Source of the DNA: Henckelia pumila
Lineage: Eukaryota; Streptophyta; Magnoliopsida; Lamiales; Gesneriaceae
Reading direction: 5' to 3'
Assembly (NCBI RefSeq): GCF_033568475.1
Contig: NC_133121.1
Coordinates: 129,612,375 to 129,676,374, forward strand
DNA length: 64,000 bases
The notes beneath the pieces were generated by a model. It was not told the origin of the DNA. It did not search any database and saw nothing but the letters and a program-made list of their open reading frames with translations. Both the position numbers and the translations under genes were made by a program. Shown here one piece after another: positions 46,283 through 58,341 of the stretch; positions within the stretch are counted from its first letter, which is position 1; every line of letters starts with the position of its first letter.

Positions 46283-47714
46283 GAAACCATAACGATTGTG
46301 AAATTAATTTTGACATGATGCATGAACACTTATTAAAATTTAAGAAAAAATAGTTTTTGAATTATCAATTTTTTGGTTTTAACCCATTAATTTTTTAATA
46401 TTTGGTTTTGGTACACCAACTTTTTATTTTCCGGTATTTGTGTCCAACGGATGACGTGACACTGAAAAATGCTGACGTGACATCGAAAAATGCTGACGTG
46501 TCAAATTGTCACATCAACAATTAGACCAAAATAACCAAAAATTAAAATTTACTGCAAAAAAACCAAAATTTGAAAAATTAGTAGACCAAAACCAAAAGAT
46601 GGACAAGTTAATGGAATATAAACTTGCAATAGAATATTTTTGTGAAATTATAATGATAGAGTTATTTTTTATTCAAATTTACTGCGTAAGAAGTTGTTCT
46701 GTTTTCTTTTAAAAGTGGTATTTTTGAGACAATTTGGTATGACAAAGTATTATGGCTAAAATGATTATACGATATACTTGGTTTGATTTATATAGACTTA
46801 TATATGCTCCATCCACTCCAAATATACAAACTAGTTTATTTTTCTCATATATTAAGAAAATTGTTGGAAATGCAAGGTTTTGAAATAAATTATTTTCCTA
46901 TTTTATCTCTATTAATTCATTCAAAAACTGGTTGTATATTTTTCAAGAGTAAGTTAAGAGGCGTATATAATTAAAATAGAAATGAAACTCATATAATTGA
47001 AACCGAGATAGTATATGCTTTTGCACAGATGTAAAAAATTATTGGAAAGTAAAATTGTGCATTGAAAATTTTTCATTTTAATTTAATAAGTGTTTTTATA
47101 TAATAAGATAAAAAAAACTTGTTGAAAGTAATTAATATATTTAATGATAAAGATATATTAGTAAAAGAAATTGAGGAAAAAATATGAAAATTTGGGCAAT
47201 ATATTTGAGGGTAGAAAAAATGTGTTTTAAAAGTAATATCCAAGAAACAATTACTTGGATTATTAAATTGAAAGTAATATGAAGATTTACAGCATAATCC
47301 TAAAAATTTCAGAAAGAAAATTCCCAATTTAAATATGTTTTAATCATGTGAAAAAGAAGCACCATCTCAAATGTATGTACTTAAGTGATCAAAGAACTCG
47401 AATTAATCTCTTCATGTTATATGTCAAATGTATTATTTATTTTCTGTAGCTTTCAAGCAATAATAATCTAGTGCTTCAAACTTAAAATCATTATCCAGAT
47501 AAAATTTTGGTGACCAGGTTTAATTAACAATATTTGCTAGGATAACGACCGATATCACATACCTTAGGTTGCAAGATAAAATTACATGTTTTGCTACGTA
47601 GATTCAATTTCTTCATTTTTTTGTCATATTATCGGTTAACTTCAAATTTTAGTCTATTAATTTACATTTTTTTTCGATTTTAATTAACCTTTTTCAATAA
47701 ATTGATGGTGTGTC
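46283..47714. other. Upstream flank of the pseudo-subtilase between two retrotransposons
   Basis: AT-rich, without supported genes. Text around 46440-46500 has two close copies of a GAAAAATGCTGACGTG motif. From about 47570 the sequence again matches copy A (about 26690 onward: GGTTGCAAGATAAAATTACA, then TATCGGTTAACTT). Small ORFs here lack any family signal. Confidence 0.6.
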
Positions 47715-49580
47715 TGTTGGAACACGTTCTCGGATCCGTAGATATGATACCCAAGATAGCGAAAGTTTAAAAATTTTTATTTTCTGATCTGGAACGATTC
47801 CAGATCGTGGGTATCAAATCCTTACGATTAAAACAAATAAGTAAAATAAAATAACAATTAAATTTTACCTCTCAAGTCTCAACTTGAGGTTATGGACTCC
47901 AACAGATAAAATCTGCTCTTTTTGTATATCCCAGGAATTGATGACTCGATCGATCAACTCCTAAATCAGGTCCACGAACAGAATTCTAAAACCCTCTGAC
48001 AGACTGCACTAGAAAATCTATCAGAAGTTTCTACGAAGAGAATTAACATATTTGATCTGTTAAACTAGACTGCAACTAGACTGCAAATTCGAATTTTGCA
48101 GTCTAGATTGCGAACACTGAGAGGAGAGGGGCGGTCGAACCCTAGGGAGAGAGAGCTCTCTAGGTTTCGAAAATTATGAGCTGTTAATTCTAATTTCTAT
48201 ACTGCAATAACTTATTTATAACATGTGCTGCTAACAGCTTAGGGCCCATTAGTCATAAGTTCAAGCCTGACAAGCAAAACCCGCATGTTCAGAAATTAAT
48301 ATAAAATTCATCGTAACTTAATTTGACAAACCAATTTTACCAATATGTACAAAAACCTTTTTTGAACATTTTAAAGTCAAGATAAATTTTCTGAATCCGA
48401 ATTCAGTGGTTTCCAAAAATGTCATCCCTATTTCATTTTAGAAAATCTCACTCCCTCTACTCATTAATAAGAAGTCATACTTCTCATTCGCTAAATTTAA
48501 CTCATTAAATTTAATTATCTCAACGGGGATTAGAAATCTATTACTTGTGTAACCCTCAATGGTTCAGGGATACAGCTAGCCGTGGGCCCACAACTCCTTT
48601 GTGACTCGGAACAATAATTTCCGACTTGCCCATCGAATCATGGTAAGAGCGCCTAGAAACATCGCCCCATGATTCCCTAGGTATCACTGATAGTGCCTGC
48701 AAGAACCAGTGGATTTTGGTTAGCGTACAGTACGGTCCCTTCATCCATATATCCCGATCGAATCAACAACCATTGGTATATCGAGAGTCGTTTGAGATTC
48801 GATAACTATGCAATATTTCTTTAAGATCAAATAGTGACATCGCATGTGCAACTAAGAAACCAAGTAACCTAAAGTACATCATGTACTCTGGCCAGAGATT
48901 TGTCACACTAATATCTCATCAGATCGCATAGGATATCCACACTCGCAAGCGTGTGTGAATCCTTGACAACAAAGCATTGACTCCTATATGTGTTGTAACT
49001 GTACCCAATCTCGACACCTGATGACCCTCATAGAGTCGGTAAACGAGTCAAAGTATATTACTAGCATATAGAGTTTTCATGATGTTTCAAGTAGTAAGGA
49101 CTAATGATGTACAACCAAAACCACGGACTTTTCCACTCAATTAGTGAAAACCACTTGGAAAGTCCGAATAGGGTAGTTCGATCATTCATCCAATGAATAT
49201 CCATTTGCATGCTTCGAACATCTCTATGTTCCATACCAATGAAACGTGGTACTCGGTATCGCAAATGCTAGTCTCAATCTTGAGCGATCCTTATCCTTAT
49301 TGCGGACGGCTCAATTGACTAGGAACTGGTTTAGAATATACAGTGATTACAAGATATGTTTCATGATAGTCATCCATATCCACTATCACATCTTGCATGC
49401 ACTTTAGTATATTCAAGGTCTTTATCTAAACATCGTATAGCACGTCACAACATAACAATATGATAAAAGATAAAGTAAATGTCAATATAAAGTGTAAATT
49501 ATATTAAACAAATATTGTTTACAAATAGAGTCATAAAGGCCCTTAGCCACAAGTTGGCTAACAGGGCACCCACTCTTTCA
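47715..49580 (-). repeat. 3' LTR of the copia element
   Basis: 1866 bp, matching 56539-58341 except for scattered changes and a segment of about 53-60 bp (near 49110-49165) absent from the other LTR. The outer duplication GTGTC is on its left. Confidence 0.95.
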
Positions 49581-49594
49581 ATCTTCCACTTGCC

Positions 49595-52500
49595 CTAAAG
49601 CCAATTAGTCATACTACGTAGTCTCATTGCTTCGCGATGTTTGTCAAATAATGGTCCTGGCAAGGGCTTAGTAAGTGGATCAGCGATATTGTCTGCAGAG
49701 GCCACTCTCTCGACAGTAATGTCTCCTCTTTCCACGATCCCCCGAATGATGTGGTATTTCCTCAGTATGTGTTTGGATCTTTGATGAGACCTTGGTTCCT
49801 TTGCCTGAGCAATGACACCAGTGTTGTCACAGTACACCGGGACTGGACCAACAGCTTCAGGAATGACCCTCCAACTCTTGGACAAAATTCCTCATCCAAA
49901 CGGCCTCTTTAGCAGCAGCTGATGCTGCAATGTACTCTGCCTCAGTGGTGGAATCCGCTGTAGTGTCCTGCTTGGAACTCTTCCAAGAGACAGCACTGCC
50001 ATTGAGCATGAATACAAATCCAGAGGTTGATTTCGAGTCATCCACATCTCTTTGGAAGCTAGAGTCGGTATAGCCTTCCAATTTCAATTCTCTTCCCCCA
50101 TAAACCATGAATATATTCTTAGTCCTTCTCAAGTACTTAAGAATATCCTTCACAGCTTTCCAATGCATTTGACCGGGTACGCCTGATATCTGCTCGTGAC
50201 ACTCAGAGCAAAGGCTACATCCGGTCTGATAGATATCATCCCATACATGATACTACCTATAGCTGACGCATATGGTATGTGTGTCATTTTCTCTATCTCT
50301 TCGTCAGTCTTAGGAGACATTGACTTGGATAGAGAAACTCCATGACACATAGGTAGATGTCCTCTCTTGGATTCATCTATAGAGAATCTCTTCAATATGG
50401 TGTCGATGTAGATCGCTTGAGTGAGTCCTATCATTCTCTTAGACCTATCTCTATAGATCTGTATTCCTAGAATATAGGACGCCTCACCCAAGTCCTTCAT
50501 CGAAAATCTACCTGACAACCATATCTTTGTTGACTGCAACATCCCTACATCATTCCCAATGAGTAGGATGTCGTCAACATAAAACACTAAGAATGTCACA
50601 ACATCCTTAACTACTTTCTTGTACACGCACGGTTCCTCCGGGTTCTTGATGAAACCAAAGTCTTTTATTGTTTCATCAAATTTCTGGTTCCAACTTCTTG
50701 ACGCCTGTTTGAGACCATAAATTGATCTCTGAAGCTTGCATACTTTATGCTCGCTACCCACGGATGTGAATCCCTCGGGCTGCATCATGTAGATCTCTTC
50801 CTTAATGTTTCCATTAAGGAACACAGTCTTCACATCCATTTGTCATATCTCATAGTCATACCATGCTGCTATGGCAATTAAGATTCTTATGGACTTGAAC
50901 ATTGTGACTGGTGAAAAGTTTTCATCATAGTCAACACCTTGTCTTTGAGTATAATCTTTTGCAATCAATCGTGCCTTGTAGATCAGCACCTTACCATCAG
51001 GCCCAAGTTTTCTCTTGTAGATCCATTTACACCCTATAGGAACAATTCCATCGGGAGGATCTACTAAAGACCAAACTTGGTTTGCATGCATGGAGTCTAT
51101 TTCAGACTGCATGTCTTCAAGCCATAAATTCGAATCAGCATTAGAAATTGCCTCCTTGAAGTTTTTTGGATCACATCCAATGATGGGTTCACTTTGATCC
51201 CCTTCAAGTAGAAGATTAAGTCGAATAGGAGGTCTAGAAGCCCTTTCGGATTTCCTAAGAAGTGGCGTGTCATTTATTGGTTCCTGAGGTGTGGGATCGT
51301 TATTTTGTATCTCGGGTTCTTGTCGGACTTCTTCGAGTTCCATCATCTTGCCTTTTCTTTCAAGTAAGAACTCCTTCTCCAGGAAGGTGGCATTCCTAGA
51401 AACAAACACTTTTGTTTCAGTAGGATGATAGAAGTAATATCCGATCGAAATCTTCGGATACCCTACAAAATAACACAAGGTGGATCGACTATCCAACTTA
51501 TCTCCCACTGTCTGCTTCACGTAAACATGACATCCCCAAATCCTTAAGTACGAATACTTAGGAGTTTTGCCAGTCCATAATTCGTATGGAGTTTTATTCA
51601 CTACTTTAGTGTGGACATTGTTCAACAACAATACCGCCGTTTCAAGTGCATAGCCCCAAAACGAAGGTGGGAGCTCAGTGAAGCTCATCATAGATCGAAC
51701 CATGTCCAACAGAGTTCGATTACGACGCTCTGCTACACCATTAAGCTGAGGTGTGGCATGAGGAGTCCACTGAGAAAGAATTCCATTTTCTTTCAGATAG
51801 TCTAAAAATTCGGTGCTCAAGTATTCACCGCCTCGATCAGATCGAAGTGCTTTAATACTTTTACCTAGCTGGTTTTCTATTTCAGTCTTGAATTCTTTGA
51901 ACTTTTCAAATGATTCAGACTTATATTTCATTAAATATAAATACCCATACCTTGAATAATCATCAGTAAAGATAATAAAATATGTGTGTCCATATTTAGT
52001 ACCAATATTAAATGGTCCACAAACATCTGTATGGATCAAATTCAATAGATTTTGACTACGCTCAAGCTTTCCCTTAAAAGGTGTTTTAGTCATTTTTTCC
52101 TTTCAGGCAAGACTCACAAGTAGGTAGAGAGTTAATATCTGACATATCAAACATGCCCTCTCCCACTAGCTTGTTCATCCTCCATGAGGAAATATGGCCT
52201 AGCCTAGCATGCCAAAGGTTTGCCGGGTTTTGACTATCGTTTTTACTTTTTATTGTTGTTACCGTTTTATCAACATAATTAACTGGAGCGTCTTTTAATT
52301 TCAAGTTATATAGATCGTTTTCAAGTTGTCCATATCCAATCAAACATTCATTCTTGTAAATATTGCAAATCTCATTCATAAAATTGCAAGAAAAACCATC
52401 TCTATCAAGCATAGAAACAAAAATAATGTTTTTAACCAAATCTGGCACAAATAAAACATCTCTCAGAAATAACTTAAAATTGTTCTGCAAAATTAAATAA

Positions 52501-52637
52501 ACATCTCCCACAGCTTTGGCCTCAACTCTAGAACCATTTCCGAGCCTCAACTGGGTCTCACTCATCCTCAGCCTACGACTTCTTGACATCACCTGCAAAT
52601 CATTGCAAATGTGAGATCCACATCCGGTATCCAATAC
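49595..52637 (-). pseudogene. Copia pol: protease, integrase, RT, RNase H
   Basis: Protease DTGCGSHI text begins directly after a TGA at 52638-52640. The pre-integrase HHCC region and integrase follow (HTDVCGPF, TDDYSR, and the later NGVAERRNRTLLD Glu region). RT (QMDVKT region, then YVDDILL at about 50580) and RNase H (GYTDSSFQ, TTEAEYIA, YCDN) complete it. Breaks seen: a one-base gain in an A-run at about 52087-52093, TGA at 50843-50845, and frame changes near 50160 and 49870. The nonsense codons sit where Trp would be expected (TGG to TGA). Otherwise the protein text is very well kept, suggesting fairly recent activity. Confidence 0.93.
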
Positions 52638-52640
52638 TCA

Positions 52641-53510
52641 AGAAGTAGTATTAAGTGAAACATTTATTTCAATATAAAACATACCCTTTGCAGTTCGCAA
52701 CTTCTCGAGATATTCTTTGCAGTTACGCTTCCAGTTACCGGGTTTCTTGCAGTGATAGCAAACATCTTCAGACTTATCCATGTTAGAAGCTTTGGTCTTG
52801 TGCTTCTTCTTGGGCCCAGTTTTCTTGGGTGGAGCAGAACGTTTCTTACCCTTTGCACTTGGCCCCTTCTTTGTAGAAGAAAAGGAGCCCACCAAGAGAA
52901 CCGGTTTATCCTTCTTGAATGTGGCCTCATAAGTGACAAGCATATTGACCATCTCTTCAAGGGTGGCCTCTATCTTGTTCATATTAAAGTTCACCACAAA
53001 ATCGTCAAACGATGAAGGAAGAGAAAGAAGCAGTAAGTCCGCAAACAGTTCGTGCTCCAATGTCAACTCTAGGGTCACCAATTATTCAATGAGCCAAATC
53101 ATGTGTACCCCATGCTCACGGACCGAAGTCCCATCTCGCATGCGGCATGTCATTAGCTCTTTGACAGTGGCGTACCGCTCAGATCTCAACTGAGCTCCAA
53201 AAAGTTCCTTGAGGGTCTTGTGAATGTCAGCAGCATTCACTGCATCCTCAAATTGCCTCTGAAGTTCATCAGACATCAAAGCCTGCATGTAGCATTTGGT
53301 CTTGATATCATGGTTCCACCATTTATCAAGTTTGGCCAATTCTTCCGGACTCACATCAGCCGGGGCTTCCTTTGGAGGAGACTTTTCTAACACATAGAAA
53401 ATCTTTTCCAAGCATAGGACAATCTTCAACTTTCGGAACCATTCCGTATAGTTTGCGCCAGTCAGTTTGTGTTGTTCGAGAATAGAAAACAGTGGATTAC
53501 GCGAATTCAT
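52641..53510 (-). pseudogene. Copia gag
   Basis: Starts at ATG 53508-53510 (the N-terminal segment has the LTGANYTEW pattern typical of copia gag). An in-frame TAA at 53082-53084 interrupts it (consistent with CAA to TAA), and the same frame continues to the zinc knuckle. The knuckle reads C-Y-H-C-K-K-P-G-N-W-K-R-N-C: the expected His is Asn, so zinc binding would be impaired. A TGA at 52638-52640 separates gag from protease text. About 290 codons in all. Confidence 0.88.
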
Positions 53511-53540
53511 TATAATGATATACTGAAAAGAAACAGACAA

Positions 53541-54196
53541 TAATCAGTGATTGTTTAATTAATTTACTAAGACATAAAATAAGGCGAGTATAATTTTATG
53601 AATTACTCTCCCACTATTTTTACGATTTCACCACCCTCTAGTAAAAATGAGAAAACCATTTTCTTTAATAGGAACATGGAGCCCAATTTACAAATTATAG
53701 TTCCGAATAAAATCAGCCAATTATAATTTTAAAAAGGTAGAGTTCAATTGCTGCTAGAGCAACCTCCATGTTTTTACCTCATATCCAATAAAGGGCCCAA
53801 TAATATGACGCCGTTTAAAGTGATATGTCAAGTTGACCCATCAATATTAAGTTGTGATGGACGGTCGCCATGTGGACCCCAATAATATGAGGTGATCCCA
53901 TGGAAGTTTCACCCAACTTACAACAATTGTCTACTCAATGCACAGCTTTTCGGCGAACGGGCCTTCCCAATAATATGAGATGGACCACGTTCGCGGGTAG
54001 CATCTATCATGCATTGATAGTTGATGGAAGGTAGGAAAATATAAACTATATTTAATTTCCCTTTAATTAAACTTGATATTAATTTTAAATCATATTTAAA
54101 ATGAGGGATTTTAATTTTAAAATTTTTCTCACCATTAAAAAATTTGTATGCTTGCAGAATTCATGCAATTTAGTCTAAACATGCATACAACAATAA
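53541..54196. other. Copia leader, gag-proximal part
   Basis: No ORF. Three copies of CCCAATAATATGA occur at about 53796, 53878 and 53966, spaced 82-88 bp, in otherwise unrelated text. Confidence 0.6.
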
Positions 54197-55476
54197 TGTA
54201 GTGACCCTTACCTGGATCACCTACTAAACAAAACTTAGGCATGCAATTAACTTAATTAAATGAATATCAGAATAAAACTGCGGAAACCATAAACATTATA
54301 CAATCCCAAGGCAAGGAATCTGCAAATACCCAAATATTATACAACCAAATCGAATAGTTGTATCAATCCAAATAACAACAGAATAAAATCTAGGCGAAGC
54401 TCCAGCTGACCAACCACTGCCTAGCCCCTCTTGGATCCACCCGCCTCGTCCAATCGCAAACCTGCCCCATGGAATAGGGTGTCCAGAAACAAAAAGTACG
54501 AGAGTATGAGTATACATGCATGCAAAGTAAACTCCGATCCCTATAAACTCGAGATCAAGGATCAGATAACAGAGACAGACCGGGCCCTGGTATGTAGCAC
54601 GCTGTGCCGTCGCTTCAGGAGGTGGCTCCCATACCATAATACCAGTGGATTTACCGGACCCAAAGCCATGGAAGTCCATCCACTAACAGTATAGGGTACA
54701 ACCCTACTAATAGACATCTCGAAGGAGATAGCTCAATATGCAATGAATGCAGCATAAATCATGACATATAAATCATGCAGTCACATAATACATGCATACT
54801 TAGTCAGGATATCTCGAACAGTACTTTCGTACCTCAAATCAATGCAAGCTCTACCAACTCTAGGTCCACGCCTATAGTCTGCTCTACACTGCCAAATGAT
54901 ACTACTATCATTATAGTGCTCTAAAAGCCTTAACTAAGCTATTGCATACTTCTAAATATTTATAGGAAGCAAAAGCTATACCTTCGTCCGTCGTTAGCCT
55001 TTTGATGTCGAGTGCCTCAAAACTAGGTCACAGCTCCACTACGACGCCTAGATCGCTATGCCACTTCCGGATTCCCCACGGGACGCCTAGAATTCCCTAG
55101 ACCTGAGTTAGAAGGCTAAGGAATTGAGAGAGAAGAGAGAAATTGGTGCACTCAAATGTGAGCTCGGCACCCCCTATTTATAGATGACGATCGGAACCTC
55201 CGTTCCTCGATCGGAACATCCGATCACGATCGGACGTCCGATCCCGACATCGGAGCTTTCGATCTCGATTATCTGTCACGTGTCAAAATCTCACTGGTTG
55301 ACTTCGGATAGAGGTGATCGGAACTTTCGATCCTGATCGGAGCTTCCGATCCTGCCACACGTCATGCCTGACGTAATTAGATCGGAGCTTCCGATCCTGC
55401 CTTCGGAGCTTCCGAACCCTTCCCAAGTAATTATGATTAATTTCTTAATCACTGATTTTGGTTACGGGCTACTACA
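54197..55476 (-). mobile_element. Solo LTR (1280 bp) inside the copia leader
   Basis: Ends TGTAGTGACCC and GGGCTACTACA are bounded by perfect AATAA duplications (54192-54196, 55477-55481). No second LTR, primer-binding site or coding text. Read on the minus strand it starts TGTAGTAGCCCG, similar to other long LTRs in the window, hence the tentative orientation. It carries a cluster of GATCGGA..TCCGATC palindromes at about 55188-55420. Confidence 0.88.
55188..55420. repeat. Cluster of GATCGGA/TCCGATC palindromic units in the solo LTR
   Basis: At least six units of the form (C)GATCGGA-N3-TCCGATC or diverged versions (e.g. GATCGGAGCTTCCGATC, GATCGGACGTCCGATC) occur in about 230 bp, with variable spacing. 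The core differs from the GCTCGCTCGATCGG hairpins of 36116-36300, but both use GATCGG arms near one LTR end. Confidence 0.85.
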
Positions 55477-55481
55477 AATAA

Positions 55482-56538
55482 TATCAAATATTAACTAAAG
55501 GATGATCGATGCCTAGATCTAATCGACCTGTGGTTGCCAATCACGAGTCTAAGTCCAATCCTAGGTGATATGCAAGTATGCAATGCAATCCTATTACATT
55601 GAGTTTCCAATTTACATTTCTTCGGTCTTTATGTCTGCTGGGCCCACCATTGTCTTCAAATCTTTATCTCCCACTAATTCTAATAAATTTCAATGACAAG
55701 TAGGGGATACATATTTAAGGGTGGGAACGGGCCATAAACCAGGCCCACTTTTATTACAAATGACAAATCAAATTGGGCTATAAAACAAGCCCATTAATAA
55801 AACCCAACAACAATAATAAAAACCAAATGTAAACCACCTAGCATACACCTAAAAAATTGGTCATGGCAATTGATCATCCTTTTATCCAATTATTTAATTC
55901 AATTAAATGATTGGATAACATGCAATTCAAAATGACAATAAATATAAATAGATAAAATCATATTTTATACATAAAATTCCATTTTATATATAAAATCATA
56001 TTTTATCTAGTATATCCATAAAATCATATTTTATACATAAAATCATATTTTATAATCAATTGTACCAAAATTATTAATTTTCATAAAATTTAATTTATTG
56101 GATTAAATTTATAAATTTCCAAAAATTCAAAATTTATCCAACAATTAATTTTCTTAAAATTTTAGGTTCAAACAATTTTAACCCATTGCCTCGTGGACCA
56201 ATAGAAACAATTTTCGATCGGGCAAAAAACTGGGCCCAACAACTATTAGCGGGCCGAAATTCAAAATTTCAAAAAAAAAAAAATTTAATTTTTCTGGGCT
56301 GCCTGGGACGATCCCGGGCAGCCCCCGACTATCGGGGGCCCAGCCCCACTGCTGGGCCGCCGAGCGCGGCCCAGCTGCGCGCTGGGCTGCTGGGCCGCTG
56401 CTCGCGGCCCAGTTGCGCGCAGGGCAGCGGGTAGCCCCAAATTTTTTTTCCTTCGTTTTGTTTTCTGAAAAATCAAGGCTTTGTACAATCGATAAATTTT
56501 AATCGTTAGATCCGAGTGCAATCTGTCTCTGACGCCAC
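55482..56538. other. Copia leader, LTR-proximal part
   Basis: Contains a repeated AAAATCATATTTTAT(A/C) run at about 55957-56055 and a very GC-rich block (about 56296-56435) with alternating GGGC and GCCC palindromes. The ORFs over the GC block lie in unrelated frames on both strands and are not supported. Primer-binding-site-like text is at 56525-56537. Confidence 0.6.
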
Positions 56539-58341
56539 TGTTGGAACACGTTCTCGGATCCATAGATATGATACCCAACGCAGCGGAAGTTTAAAAATTT
56601 TTATTTTCTGATGTGGAACGATTTCAGATCGTGGGTATTAAATCCTTACGATTAAAACAAATAAGTGAAATAAAATAATAATTAAATTTTACCTCTCAAG
56701 TCTCAACTTGAGGTTATGGACTCCAACAGATAAAATCTGCTCTTCTTGTATATCCCAGGAACTGATGACTCGATCGATCAACTCCTGAATCAGGTCCACG
56801 AACAGAATTCTAAAACCCTCTGACAGACTGCACTAGAAAGTCTATCAGAAGTTTCTACGAAGAAAATTAACAGATTTGATCTGTTAAACTAGACTGCAAA
56901 TTCGAATTTTTCAGTCTAGAATTCGAACACTGAGAGGAGAGGGGCGGCCGAACCCTAGGGAGAGAGAGCTCTCTAGGTTTCAAAAATTATGAGCTGTTAA
57001 TTCTAATTTCTGTACTGTAATAACTTATTTATAACATGGGTTGCTAACAGCTTAGGGCCCATTAGTCATAAGTTCAAGCCTGACAAGCAAAGCCCGCATG
57101 TTCAGAAATTAATATAAAATTTATCGTGACTTAATTTGACAAACCAATTCTACCAATATGTACAGAAACTTTTTTTGTACATTTTAAAGTCAAGATAAAT
57201 TTTCTGAATCCGAATTCAGTGGTTTCCAAAAATGTCATCCCTATGTCATTTTAGGAAATCTCACTCCCTCTACTCATTAATAAGAAGTCCTACTTCTCAT
57301 TCGCTAAATTTAACTCATTAAATTTAATTATCTCAACGGGGATTAGAAATCTATTACTTGTGTAACCCTTAATGATTCAGGGATACAGCTAGTCGTGGGC
57401 CCACAACTCCTTTGTGACTCGGAACAACAATTTCCGACTTGCCCATCGAATCATGGTAAGAGCACCTAGAAACATCGCCCCATGATTTCCTAGGTATCAC
57501 TGATAGTGCCTTCAAGAACCAGTGGGTTTTGGTTAGCGTACAGTACGGTCCCTTCATCTATATATCTCGATCGAATCAACAACCATTGGTATATCGAGAG
57601 TAGTTCGAGATTCGATAACTATCCAATACTTCTTGAAGATCAAATAGTGATATCGCATGTGCAACTAAGAAACCAAGTAACCTAAAGCACATCATGTACT
57701 TTGGCTAGAGATTTGTCACACTAATATCTCCTCAGATCGCATAGGATATCTACACTCGCAAGCGTGTGGTGAATCCTTGAAAACAAAGCATTGACTCCTA
57801 TATGTGTTGTAACTGTACCCAATCTCGACACCTGATAACCCTCATAGAGTCGGTAAACGAGTCAAAGTACATTACTAGCATATAGAGTCTCCATGATGTT
57901 TCAAGTAGTAAGGACTAATGATGTTCGAATAGGGTAGTTCGATCATTCATCCAATGAATATCCATTTGCATGCTTCGAACATCTCTATGTTCCATACCAA
58001 TGAAATGTGGTACTCGGCATCGCAAAAGCTAGTCTCAATCTTGAGCGATCCTTATCCTTATTGCGGACAACTCAATTGACTAGGAACTGGTTTAGAATAT
58101 ACAGTGATTACAAGATGTGTTTCATGATAGTCATCCATATCCACTATCACATCTTGCATGCACTTTAGTATATTCAAGGTCTTTATCTAAACATCGTATA
58201 GCACGTCACAACATAACAATATGATAAAAGATAAAGTAAATTCCAATATAAAATGTAAATTATATTAAACAAAGATTGTTTACAAATAGAGTCATAAAGG
58301 CCCTTAGCCACAAGTTGGCTAACAGAGCACTCACTCTTTCA
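56539..58341 (-). repeat. 5' LTR of the copia element
   Basis: 1803 bp, ends as for the 3' LTR. Outer duplication GTGTC at 58342-58346. Confidence 0.95.

Larger units (their letters stand above)
47715..58341 (-). mobile_element. Ty1/copia retrotransposon, nearly full length but decayed
   Basis: LTRs 47715-49580 (1866 bp, 3' in transcription sense) and 56539-58341 (1803 bp, 5'), with TSD GTGTC at 47710-47714 and 58342-58346. On the minus strand the LTR starts TGAAAGAGTG and ends TTCCAACA. A primer-binding-site-like TGGCGTCAGAGAC (56537-56525) follows the 5' LTR, and a GGGCAAGTGGAAGAT polypurine tract precedes the 3' LTR. Domain order gag, protease, integrase, RT, RNase H is that of copia. The leader is unusually long (about 3 kb), in part because of a solo LTR inserted at 54197-55476. 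The 5' LTR lacks about 60 bp present in the other at about 49110-49165. Confidence 0.95.

Noticed and set aside
56186-56578. ORFs over the GC-rich block
   Set aside because: Opposite-strand overlapping frames rich in G/A/P/R, produced by palindromic GGGC/GCCC words in the copia leader.
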